A DNA stretch of 9,131 bases from positions 1-9,131 of the forward strand of contig CAZNTU010000225.1 in assembly GCA_964575975.1 (NCBI GenBank), written 5' to 3'. The position numbers and the translations under genes were made by a program. The notes below the pieces were generated by a model. It had not been told where the DNA came from. It saw only the letters and a list, made by a program, of their open reading frames with translations, and did no database searches. How positions within the stretch are numbered: position 1 is the stretch's first letter; each line of letters opens with the position of its first letter. Positions 1 through 5,836 of the stretch are shown here, one piece after another. The DNA is from G963674505 sp964575975. Its GTDB lineage: Bacteria > Desulfobacterota > Desulfobacteria > Desulfobacterales > SKZT01.

Positions 1-109
1 CGGGGAGACGGAATACACCGAGTTTCCGGAAGACGTCCACATCGTGGGGATAGCCGCCGATGCCGACATAGTGGCCGACGAACGCATCAGTTTTCCAACG
101 GGCCGCCAT
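1..109 (-). CDS. Possible 5' end of a leftward gene, cut by the window edge
   Basis: Reading leftward from an ATG at 109-107, the frame stays open to the window edge and gives 36 residues rich in aromatics and glycine (for example HYVGIGGYPHDVDVFRKLG). I do not recognise a family. The stretch is clearly more GC-rich than the DNA to its right, which suggests it is coding. No good Shine-Dalgarno sequence precedes the ATG. The opposite strand is also open in the codon-aligned frame (from base 2 to a TAA at 199-201) and gives an acidic peptide with a purine-rich first codon position, so a rightward gene ending here is a real alternative. The rightward reading, however, would have to run through AT-rich DNA that looks non-coding. 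Which strand is used cannot be settled from this fragment. Confidence 0.25.
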   Translation of the reverse strand, partial: MAARWKTDAFVGHYVGIGGYPHDVDVFRKLGVFRLP

Positions 110-210
110 GGAGCTTCAGGAGTTGAGCCCCTTGCAGGCGTATTTACATACAAATTATTAGCCTTGACAAGTTTTGGTTTCCATTTTACGGAACATCAGT
201 AAGGGGCTAT

Positions 211-241
211 GCCGAGGCCATCCATTGAAGAGACCCTCGGC
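211..241. repeat. GC-rich inverted repeat (hairpin)
   Basis: GCCGAGG at 211-217 is the exact reverse complement of CCTCGGC at 235-241, leaving a 17-base loop. It stands out because the surrounding DNA is AT-rich. No T-tract follows on either strand, so it is not a standard intrinsic terminator. It could be a transcript hairpin or a protein-binding site; the arms are short enough that chance is possible. Confidence 0.35.
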
Positions 242-327
242 CGTCTGCAGAAAATTCTGTCAATTAGATAGGAGAAAACCAGAAAGAATCGTCGAAAAAA
301 AAACACATTCTGTAGATTAACCGCAAT

Positions 328-357
328 CATGCGCGAGGTAAACATGCGCGAGGTAAA
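328..357 (+). repeat. Perfect 15-bp tandem duplication
   Basis: CATGCGCGAGGTAAA occurs twice back to back, at 328-342 and 343-357, with no mismatch. Each copy contains an ATG followed by a GCGAGG element resembling a ribosome binding site, so the first copy's GCGAGG sits five bases before the second copy's ATG (344). The unit length is a multiple of three, so it would add or remove five codons (MREVN/K) without shifting frame if translated. It looks like a recent slippage or duplication event, or a duplicated binding site. Confidence 0.8.
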
Positions 358-488
358 AAACTCATGGGGATTCAAGCTGATGGTCTTTATGCGAAGCTTT
401 CAGCCTCCGGCGACGTGGATCGGCTTCGCAGGGAATTTTCGGCGGTGCGCGAAAGCAAACTCCCTATGGATCTTCCAACTCAATCCTT

Positions 489-502
489 GAATTTACAAAT
501 TC
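489..502. promoter_or_regulatory. Palindrome upstream of the candidate -35 box
   Basis: GAATTT at 489-494 and AAATTC at 497-502 are exact reverse complements separated by AC, giving a 14-bp dyad. It directly abuts the TTTACA proposed as the -35 box (503-508). That position suits a regulator site, but the sequence is AT-rich and could be chance. Confidence 0.35.
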
Positions 503-532
503 TTTACAATTTTCATCCCCTTTCGATATTAA
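503..532 (+). promoter_or_regulatory. Candidate sigma-70-type promoter of the macAB-like operon
   Basis: TTTACA at 503-508 matches five of six bases of the -35 consensus. Two -10 options lie downstream: GATATT at 525-530 (spacer 16) and TATTAA at 527-532 (spacer 18), each matching four of six. Transcription would start near 537-540, leaving a leader of about 95 bases before the ATG at 633. A second TTTACA at 492-497 is an alternative -35. This is a prediction from consensus matching in an unknown organism. Confidence 0.4.
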
Positions 533-534
533 TC

Positions 535-546
535 CTTTACGTAAAG
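535..546. promoter_or_regulatory. Candidate operator: perfect 12-bp palindrome
   Basis: CTTTACGTAAAG is perfectly self-complementary. It begins a few bases after the proposed -10 box and would cover the transcription start, where a bound dimeric repressor would block initiation. Pump operons are often controlled by repressors acting at such sites, but no regulator gene is in the window, so the role is inferred. Confidence 0.4.
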
Positions 547-632
547 CTCCTATCTTTTCGGCCGACAGAAACGGATGAAACGCGGGGAAATTTCCCCCGA
601 CCCGTCAATTTTTGAAAAACGGAGCGAATTCC

Positions 633-1928
633 ATGTACGAAAAAGCGGGCGATCTTGATTCGGAGCTGGGCCAGACTCTGGGACTTGGCAAATCTCCGAA
701 GCGCGGAAAATGGCTTAAATACTCGATTCTTTTTGTTGTGGTGGTCGTTGGCGCCGGGGCGGTATGGTTTATGCGCGATGCCGAAAACGGCGGAAGCGGA
801 GTTCGATATACCACGCAAGAGGCGAGGCTGGGGAATCTTACGGTTATTGTTACAGCCTCGGGTTCTCTTCAACCGACAAACCAAGTGGATATCGGGAGCG
901 AGCTTTCGGGAACAGTGAAGTCTGTGGAAGTGGATTACAACGATCAAGTGAAGGCCGGGCAGGTCATGGCGCGTTTGGATACGACGAAGCTGGACGCCCA
1001 GGTGCTTCAGTCGAGGGCGGCGCTGGAGTCCGCCCGCGCGAAATCGCTCCAGGTCGATGCCACCATCGAGGAAGCCCGGAGCCAGCTGAAGCGGTTGGAG
1101 CAGTTGGGCAAGCTTAGCGGCAGCAAGGCGGTATCGCAGTACGATCTGGACTCCGCCAAGGCCAATTTGGCCAGGGCTCTGGCAGACAAGGCCGCGTCCG
1201 ATGCCGCGATTAGCCAGGCGAAGGCGGCGCTGGAAGCCAACGAGACGGACGTGTCCAAGGCGGTGATCTATTCTCCTATCGACGGAATCGTGCTGACACG
1301 TTCGGTCGAGCCGGGCCAGACGGTGGCGGCCTCTTTCCAGGCCCCGGTTTTGTTCACGATCGCGGAGGATTTGAGGGAGATGGAACTGCACGTGGACGTG
1401 GACGAGGCCGACGTAGGCAAAGTCAAGGAAGGGCAAGGCGGCACGTTTTTCGTGGACGCGTATCCCGAGCGGACTTTCCCTGCCCGTATTACGCAGGTGC
1501 GCTACGGTCCTAAAACCGTCGATGGCGTTGTCACTTACGAGACGGTGCTAAACGCGGACAATTCCGATTTGTCTCTCCGGCCCGGCATGACGGCGACTGC
1601 GGATATCGTGGTGGAGGAGATCGAGAACGCCGTTTTGATCCCCAACGCCGCTTTGCGTTTCGCACCGCCGTCCACGGAAAAGTCGAAGCGGTCCGCCGGG
1701 GGCGGTGTCTTGGGAAGAATTTTTTTCCGTCCGCCCGCCGGGCCCGAAAAGGAACGCAGGGAAAATAGCGGCGACAAAATGAAACAACGGGTCTGGACGT
1801 TGAAGACCGGCCAACTTGTCGCCGTTCCCGTGGTAGTCGGAATGAGCGACGGTTCCTTTACTCAGGCGATGGAGGGCGTCGAGCCGGGTGTGTCGTTGGT
1901 GGTGGATTCTGTGGAGGGTAAAAAATGA
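633..1928 (+). CDS. macA: MacA/HlyD-like periplasmic adaptor subunit of an ABC efflux pump
   Basis: A 431-residue membrane-fusion protein that would link an inner-membrane ABC transporter to an outer-membrane channel. The ATG at 633 is chosen because GGAG (621-624) lies eight bases upstream; an in-frame TTG at 612 lacks such a site. In order: a short cytoplasmic tail (1-29), one membrane segment (about 30-47), the first half of the lipoyl/barrel-sandwich domain (about 85-118, ending GQVMARLD), an alpha-helical hairpin (about 119-206), the second lipoyl half (207-245, YSPIDGIV then EPGQTVA), a beta-barrel (about 246-330) and a membrane-proximal domain. Two features stand out: the hairpin tip (about 154-168) has about three extra residues compared with the usual MacA R-x3-L-x6-S spacing, and a basic, proline- and glycine-rich insert lies at about 344-387. 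The stop overlaps the next start (ATGA), so the genes are translationally coupled. The family is secure; the exported substrate (drug, lipid, peptide or siderophore) is unknown. Confidence 0.93.
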   Translation: MYEKAGDLDSELGQTLGLGKSPKRGKWLKYSILFVVVVVGAGAVWFMRDAENGGSGVRYTTQEARLGNLTVIVTASGSLQPTNQVDIGSELSGTVKSVEVDYNDQVKAGQVMARLDTTKLDAQVLQSRAALESARAKSLQVDATIEEARSQLKRLEQLGKLSGSKAVSQYDLDSAKANLARALADKAASDAAISQAKAALEANETDVSKAVIYSPIDGIVLTRSVEPGQTVAASFQAPVLFTIAEDLREMELHVDVDEADVGKVKEGQGGTFFVDAYPERTFPARITQVRYGPKTVDGVVTYETVLNADNSDLSLRPGMTATADIVVEEIENAVLIPNAALRFAPPSTEKSKRSAGGGVLGRIFFRPPAGPEKERRENSGDKMKQRVWTLKTGQLVAVPVVVGMSDGSFTQAMEGVEPGVSLVVDSVEGKK

Positions 1929-2653
1929 AAGAGGTCTCCCGGCAATCCGGAAAGAGCCATAGTCTGATCGAGCTTCGAGGAGTGGCCAAGGTTTACGGCA
2001 AGGGTTCGGCCTCCATGCATGCGCTTCGAGGCGTGGATCTGCGCGTCGAAAAGGGAGAGTTCGTGGCGGTCATGGGACCCAGCGGGTCCGGGAAATCCAC
2101 CTGCATGAATATCCTGGGATGCCTGGATACGCCGACGGATGGCAAGTTCCTGTTCGAGGGGGTGGACGTGGGCCAGCTCTCCGGAAACCAGAGGGCGCTC
2201 TTAAGAAGACACTATCTCGGCTTTGTGTTCCAAGGGTTCAATTTGCTGAAGCGAACGTCCGCTCTGGAAAACGTGGAACTCCCCCTGATCTACCGGGGAG
2301 CGCCCCTGTCCGACCGAAGACGGCGCGCGGCTAAGGCTCTGGAGGCCGTGGGTTTGAAAGGATGGGAGTCCCACACGCCGGGGGAATTGTCCGGCGGGCA
2401 GCAGCAAAGAGTCGCCATCGCACGGGCCATCGTGTCGGAACCTAAGGTACTTTTCGCCGACGAGCCCACCGGAAATCTCGATTCGGCCAGAAGCAAGGAA
2501 ATCATGGAACTCCTGTCCGATTTCAACCGGACGCGCGGCCTTACTGTCGTCATGGTGACCCACGAATCCGACATGGCGGAATACGCTTCGCGGAAGATCC
2601 ATTTCCTGGACGGCTTGATCGTCAACGGAGACAAAAGGGGAGACAACGGCTGA
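1925..2653 (+). CDS. macB: ABC transporter ATPase, MacB/LolD type
   Basis: A 242-residue cytoplasmic ATPase that powers the pump formed with its neighbours. All core motifs are intact: Walker A GPSGSGKST (51-59), Q-loop glutamine 103, signature LSGGQQQR (155-162), Walker B VLFADE with catalytic glutamate 180, D-loop NLDS (184-187) and switch histidine 213. The length and the sequence after Walker A (MNILGCLDTP) are typical of the MacB/LolD/FtsE-like group that works by mechanotransmission rather than by moving substrate through the membrane. GGAGGG (1913-1918) lies six bases before the ATG. The start overlaps the adaptor gene by four bases and the stop overlaps the permease start by one. In E. 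coli MacB this domain is fused to the permease; here it is separate, a common arrangement. The symbol reflects family similarity, not proven orthology. Confidence 0.95.
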   Translation: MKEVSRQSGKSHSLIELRGVAKVYGKGSASMHALRGVDLRVEKGEFVAVMGPSGSGKSTCMNILGCLDTPTDGKFLFEGVDVGQLSGNQRALLRRHYLGFVFQGFNLLKRTSALENVELPLIYRGAPLSDRRRRAAKALEAVGLKGWESHTPGELSGGQQQRVAIARAIVSEPKVLFADEPTGNLDSARSKEIMELLSDFNRTRGLTVVMVTHESDMAEYASRKIHFLDGLIVNGDKRGDNG

Positions 2654-3864
2654 TGTTTTTGGAAACCGTTCTTTTAGCGCAGCGGGAGATTCGGAGAAAC
2701 GTGCTTCGTTCTTCGCTGACAATTTTGGGGATCGTGATCGGGGTGGCCGCCGTAATTACCATGGTGACGTTGGGCGGGGGAGTGACGGCGCAGGTGACCT
2801 CGGATATTTCCAAGCTGGGAAGCAACCTGCTCGTGGTCCGGCCGGGACAGGGGTTCAGAGGCCCCGGGGGGGCGCGGACATCGTCCCCCGACTTCAAAAT
2901 GGAGGACGCCCGAGCGATCGTGACGGAAATCCCGGGCGTGGAGGGCGCGGCGCCAAGTTCTTCCAGCCCGACCCAGAGCATCTACGGAAATCTGAACTGG
3001 TCCACCACGGTCACAGGGAGCGACAACGAATACTTGAAGGTGCGCGATTGGAAACTGGTGTCCGGAAGGTCCTTCGCTCCGTCGGAGGCCTCCGCGGGCA
3101 AAGCGGTCTGCATTTTGGGCGGAACCGTCAAAAAGGAGCTTTTCGGCGCGCAGGACCCTGTAGGGGCCTCCATCAGGTTGAAGAAGCTGTCGTGCCAAGT
3201 GATTGGCGTGCTGGAATCCAAGGGGCAATCCGGGTTCGGCTCGGACCAGGACGACTTCGTCCTGATTCCCATACGGACCTTCATGAGGCGAATCGCGGGA
3301 AACACGGACGTATCGAGTATTTACGTGTCCGCCCGCGACGGCTACTCCACGGAAAAGGTCCAGAAGGATATCGAGAACCTGATGCGCGAGCGGCGCAAGA
3401 TAGCGGCGGGCAAGGACGACAATTTCAACGTGCGGGACATGAAGGAGATTCTGAGCACGCTCACCGGCACTACCAGGGTACTCACGTCCCTGCTTGGCGC
3501 GGTTGCCGCAGTCAGCCTGTTGGTTGGAGGCATCGGAATCATGAATATCATGCTGGTATCGGTAACCGAGAGGACGCGCGAAATCGGAATCCGTCTGGCC
3601 ATCGGAGCGCTGGCCAGGGAGGTGCTCATGCAGTTTCTGGTGGAGGCCATCGTGCTGTCGTGCTTCGGGGGCGTGATCGGCATAGGTTTGGGCCTTGCCG
3701 CCGCCGCTCTGGCCGCGTCGGCCCTGAACGTGCCTTTTGTTTTCAATCTTGGAATCGTCGTGGTCGCCTTTCTCTTCTCCGGGGCCGTCGGAGTGATTTT
3801 CGGGTATTTTCCAGCGAGAAAAGCCGCCGGGCTGGACCCGATCGAAGCCCTCAGGCACGAGTAG
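2653..3864 (+). CDS. macB: ABC transporter permease, MacB/FtsX family
   Basis: A 403-residue inner-membrane protein. It has an N-terminal amphipathic stretch, TM1 (about 20-43, in a MacB-like context RSSLTILGIVIGVAAVI), a large periplasmic domain (about 44-275), then three membrane segments (about 279-304, 327-355 and 365-388). It ends in the hallmark PARKAAGLDPIEALRHE. The cytoplasmic ERTREIGIRLAIGA (around 307-320) is the FtsX-family coupling region that contacts the ATPase. The periplasmic domain would dock onto the adaptor encoded upstream. AAGGGGAG (2635-2642) lies ten bases before the ATG, inside the end of the ATPase gene. It completes the pump; an outer-membrane TolC-like partner must be encoded elsewhere. 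Confidence 0.94.
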   Translation: MFLETVLLAQREIRRNVLRSSLTILGIVIGVAAVITMVTLGGGVTAQVTSDISKLGSNLLVVRPGQGFRGPGGARTSSPDFKMEDARAIVTEIPGVEGAAPSSSSPTQSIYGNLNWSTTVTGSDNEYLKVRDWKLVSGRSFAPSEASAGKAVCILGGTVKKELFGAQDPVGASIRLKKLSCQVIGVLESKGQSGFGSDQDDFVLIPIRTFMRRIAGNTDVSSIYVSARDGYSTEKVQKDIENLMRERRKIAAGKDDNFNVRDMKEILSTLTGTTRVLTSLLGAVAAVSLLVGGIGIMNIMLVSVTERTREIGIRLAIGALAREVLMQFLVEAIVLSCFGGVIGIGLGLAAAALAASALNVPFVFNLGIVVVAFLFSGAVGVIFGYFPARKAAGLDPIEALRHE

Positions 3865-3876
3865 CGGAGGCTTTTT
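3845..3876 (+). terminator. Possible intrinsic terminator overlapping the permease stop codon
   Basis: AAGCCCTC (3845-3852) can pair with GAGGCTT (3867-3873) with one bulged C and a 14-base loop. The last bases of the stem run into a five-T tract (3872-3876). The hairpin spans the TAG stop at 3862-3864. The stem is short and the U-tract modest, so it would be a weak terminator. No better candidate for either operon was seen in the convergent gap at 3865-4031. Confidence 0.35.
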
Positions 3877-4031
3877 GCATAAAATGGAATTCGAATGGAC
3901 AATTTGTGCAACTTAGGGCAGGGGACCTATCCCAGGATTTGCGATTACGGAATACCGTCCGAGGATTGTCGGTTCTGGAAACGAGCACCATTGTCCATCG
4001 TTCGCCCGTCTGGCACGCCAACGTTTTCGAG

Positions 4032-5315
4032 CTACCGCACGAAAAACATGCTCAGGTCGGGCCAATAAGTTATGATCAAAACCGCCGACAGCAAAACGAT
4101 CATGAAAGGAATCGTTGAACGGTAAAGCTCGGCGACGGGTTTTTCGAAGCGGTAGGACGCGATGAACAGGTTCATGCCGACCGGCGGAGTGAAATAGCCG
4201 ATCTGCATGTTCGCCAGAAAGACGATTCCCAAATGCACCGGGTGTATTCCGTAGCTTTCCGCCGCCGGAAGAATCAACGGCACCATGATCACGATGGCCG
4301 AGAAGATGTCGAGGATGGCCCCCAGCAGAAGGAGCAGGATGTTCAAAAGAACGAGAAAGGCGATCTTATCGGTAACGCGAGCCTGAATCGCCTCGAAGAG
4401 TTTCATGGGGATTTCGGCGTCCACGATGTAATTCGTGGATGCCAAGGAAACGCCCAGAATTAGAAGAATGCCCCCCACCATGACCATGGAGTCGCGCATG
4501 ATCTCGGGAAGACGCTTGATCGGGATTTCCCGGTAAATCAAGACTTCGACCGCGAGCACGTACAGGGCGGTTACGGCGGCAGCCTCGGAAATTGCGAACC
4601 AACCGCCGTACACTCCTCCCAGGACGAAGAATGGGAGAGGCAACTCCCAGAGGGATTCTCTGACGGCCGCGAGCATTTCCTTCGGGTTTATGGCGGTTTT
4701 CCTCATCGGCATGTGGCGATTGGTCCAGAGGCTCCAGGCGGACAACATGAGAATCATCAGCAATCCCGGCAGGATTCCGGCCAAAAACAACTTCTCTATG
4801 GAAACGCTTTCGTCCGAGGTCGTCTGCTGGGCGACAATCCCGTAAAGGATCAATGGGAGCGACGGAGGGAAAAGCAGTCCGAGGCTTCCCGACGTGGTCA
4901 CCAGGCCCATGCTGAAATTTTCCCGGTAGCCGTCTTGCAGCAGGGCGGGCAGCAGCAAGGCTCCCAGGGCGACGATGGTTACCCCGGAGGCCCCGGTGAA
5001 GGCCGTGAACAGGGCGCACGACACGAACGACAAAATCGCGAGGCCGCCGGGCATCCACCCCAGAAACGCGCGGGAAAGCCGCACCAGTCGGGCCGACGTG
5101 CCGCTTTCTCCCAAAAGGCAGCCCGCGAACGTGAAAAGCGGCAGGGCCGGCAACACCGAAGAATCCGAAATCCGGTAGATTTCGATGGCGACGACGGACA
5201 AATCGATCCCCTGGCTGTAAAAGCCGATCATGGCGACGGCCAGAATCACGGAGAAAAGGGGCGCGCCTAGAAACGTCAAAAAGGTCAATGCCAGGAAAAT
5301 CGATATGATCGTCAT
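4032..5315 (-). CDS. dctM: TRAP transporter large permease (DctM/M subunit)
   Basis: A 427-residue, highly hydrophobic inner-membrane protein with about a dozen membrane segments. It forms the ion-coupled translocation path of a TRAP importer. Family landmarks are FTGASGVTIVALGALLLPAL (about 106-125), SGSLGLLFPPSLPLILYGI (about 142-160), EKLFLAGILPGLLM (about 174-187) and, near the C-terminus, GYFTPPVGMNLFIASYRFEK, which carries the conserved ion- and substrate-site loop. The length matches the family. The ATG at 5315 overlaps the small permease's stop in an ATGA, and no separate ribosome binding site is visible, so translation is likely coupled. It is the last gene of the leftward cluster and converges on the pump operon. 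Confidence 0.96.
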   Translation of the reverse strand: MTIISIFLALTFLTFLGAPLFSVILAVAMIGFYSQGIDLSVVAIEIYRISDSSVLPALPLFTFAGCLLGESGTSARLVRLSRAFLGWMPGGLAILSFVSCALFTAFTGASGVTIVALGALLLPALLQDGYRENFSMGLVTTSGSLGLLFPPSLPLILYGIVAQQTTSDESVSIEKLFLAGILPGLLMILMLSAWSLWTNRHMPMRKTAINPKEMLAAVRESLWELPLPFFVLGGVYGGWFAISEAAAVTALYVLAVEVLIYREIPIKRLPEIMRDSMVMVGGILLILGVSLASTNYIVDAEIPMKLFEAIQARVTDKIAFLVLLNILLLLLGAILDIFSAIVIMVPLILPAAESYGIHPVHLGIVFLANMQIGYFTPPVGMNLFIASYRFEKPVAELYRSTIPFMIVLLSAVLIITYWPDLSMFFVR

Positions 5316-5836
5316 GGAAGTTTTTTAACGACCCCCAGTATGTCCGACACGGCTCTCGCGAAATACCGGACGGAAATGACGAAAAAGGAGAAGGGGATAA
5401 TCGCCTCGCAAATCCAGACGGGGACTTCCGCGAAAGCGACGAGGCCGTCCGCGTATTCGTAATATACGAATTTCGCGCCGAACCATACGACAAAGGCGCA
5501 TACGACGGCCGTGAAAAGGTCTGTGGCCGCGTTGGCCGCGAGGCTCCATCGCGAACTCAGACGTTTGGAGATCAGATCGATCTTGATATGGTCTCCCTTG
5601 GCGCTTGCTGCCATGGCGCCGAAAAGACCGACCCAGAGAACGAGAATGCGCACCAGTATGTCGCCCCAAGGAAGACCGGCGTCGTAGACGTTTCTGGAAA
5701 ATATTTGCGCGGCGGCCAGGAGGATCATGAACAGCAGCAGTGCTGAAAGCATGACGTCCTCCACGCCGCGCAAAAAATCCTGGATTTTTTTCCAGCCGCC
5801 GGGCGACGGCGAAGTATTACTGGTCCGACGGGGCAT
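5312..5836 (-). CDS. dctQ: TRAP transporter small permease (DctQ/Q subunit)
   Basis: A 174-residue membrane protein with four predicted helices (about 29-47, 58-78, 100-121 and 140-162). The loop motif GDHIKIDLI (81-89) after helix 2 is the signature of the DctQ family. It pairs with the large permease and helps position the binding protein. The start at 5836 overlaps the end of the binding-protein gene by 20 bases. An internal ATG at 5752 has a strong GGAGG five bases upstream, but starting there would remove the conserved pre-helix segment (RGVEDVM), so the longer form is preferred. Confidence 0.92.
   Translation of the reverse strand: MPRRTSNTSPSPGGWKKIQDFLRGVEDVMLSALLLFMILLAAAQIFSRNVYDAGLPWGDILVRILVLWVGLFGAMAASAKGDHIKIDLISKRLSSRWSLAANAATDLFTAVVCAFVVWFGAKFVYYEYADGLVAFAEVPVWICEAIIPFSFFVISVRYFARAVSDILGVVKKLP

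Larger units (their letters stand above)
110..632. other. AT-rich intergenic region upstream of the macA-like gene
   Basis: About 520 bases without a convincing gene. The region holds a perfect TTGACA at 164-169 with no good -10 partner, a 7-bp GC-rich inverted repeat (211-217 with 235-241), a run of nine A at 293-301, a 15-bp tandem duplication (328-357), a candidate promoter (503-532) and two palindromes (489-502 and 535-546). Two small rightward reading frames exist: 344-490, with GCGAGG five bases before its ATG, and 364-615, with GAGG ten bases before its ATG. Both run into low-GC sequence, match nothing I know and overlap each other, so neither is called as a gene. Confidence 0.6.

Noticed and set aside
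164..192. Perfect TTGACA as a rightward promoter
   Set aside because: The hexamer at the right spacing (TACGGA at 187-192) matches only three of six -10 bases, and it lies more than 400 bases from the first secure gene.
329..490. 53-residue rightward frame starting in the 15-bp duplication
   Set aside because: It has many Trp, Phe and Met residues, no recognisable domain, and overlaps another equally weak frame. It is kept only as a note under the intergenic region.
364..615. 83-residue rightward reading frame upstream of the macA-like gene, with GAGG ten bases before its ATG
   Set aside because: The first half looks protein-like, but the second half runs through AT-rich DNA, the candidate promoter and both palindromes and ends just before the macA ribosome binding site. 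No family is recognisable, so it is probably not a gene.
612..632. TTG start seven codons upstream for the macA-like gene
   Set aside because: The ATG at 633 has GGAG eight bases upstream, whereas the TTG has no ribosome binding site; the extra residues add nothing recognisable.
537..1436. 299-residue leftward frame opposite macA
   Set aside because: It is antisense to a clear adaptor gene, rich in Arg, His and Leu as expected for a shadow frame, and contains no family motif.
2674..3858. 394-residue leftward frame opposite the permease gene
   Set aside because: It is a long antisense frame produced by GC-rich codon bias; its composition (Arg, His, Gly, Asp rich) and lack of motifs mark it as a shadow.
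3922..3933. GGGA-CCTA-TCCC small hairpin in the convergent gap as a terminator
   Set aside because: The stem has only four pairs and no T-tract follows on either strand.
3048..4118. 356-residue rightward frame running past the permease gene end
   Set aside because: It is out of frame inside the permease, Arg-rich, and continues through the convergent gap into the antisense of dctM; no domain is visible.
5312..5752. Shorter dctQ start at 5752 with a strong GGAGG upstream
   Set aside because: The GGAGG lies within codons for conserved pre-helix residues (GVEDV); the family normally includes this cytoplasmic segment, so it is probably coincidence.
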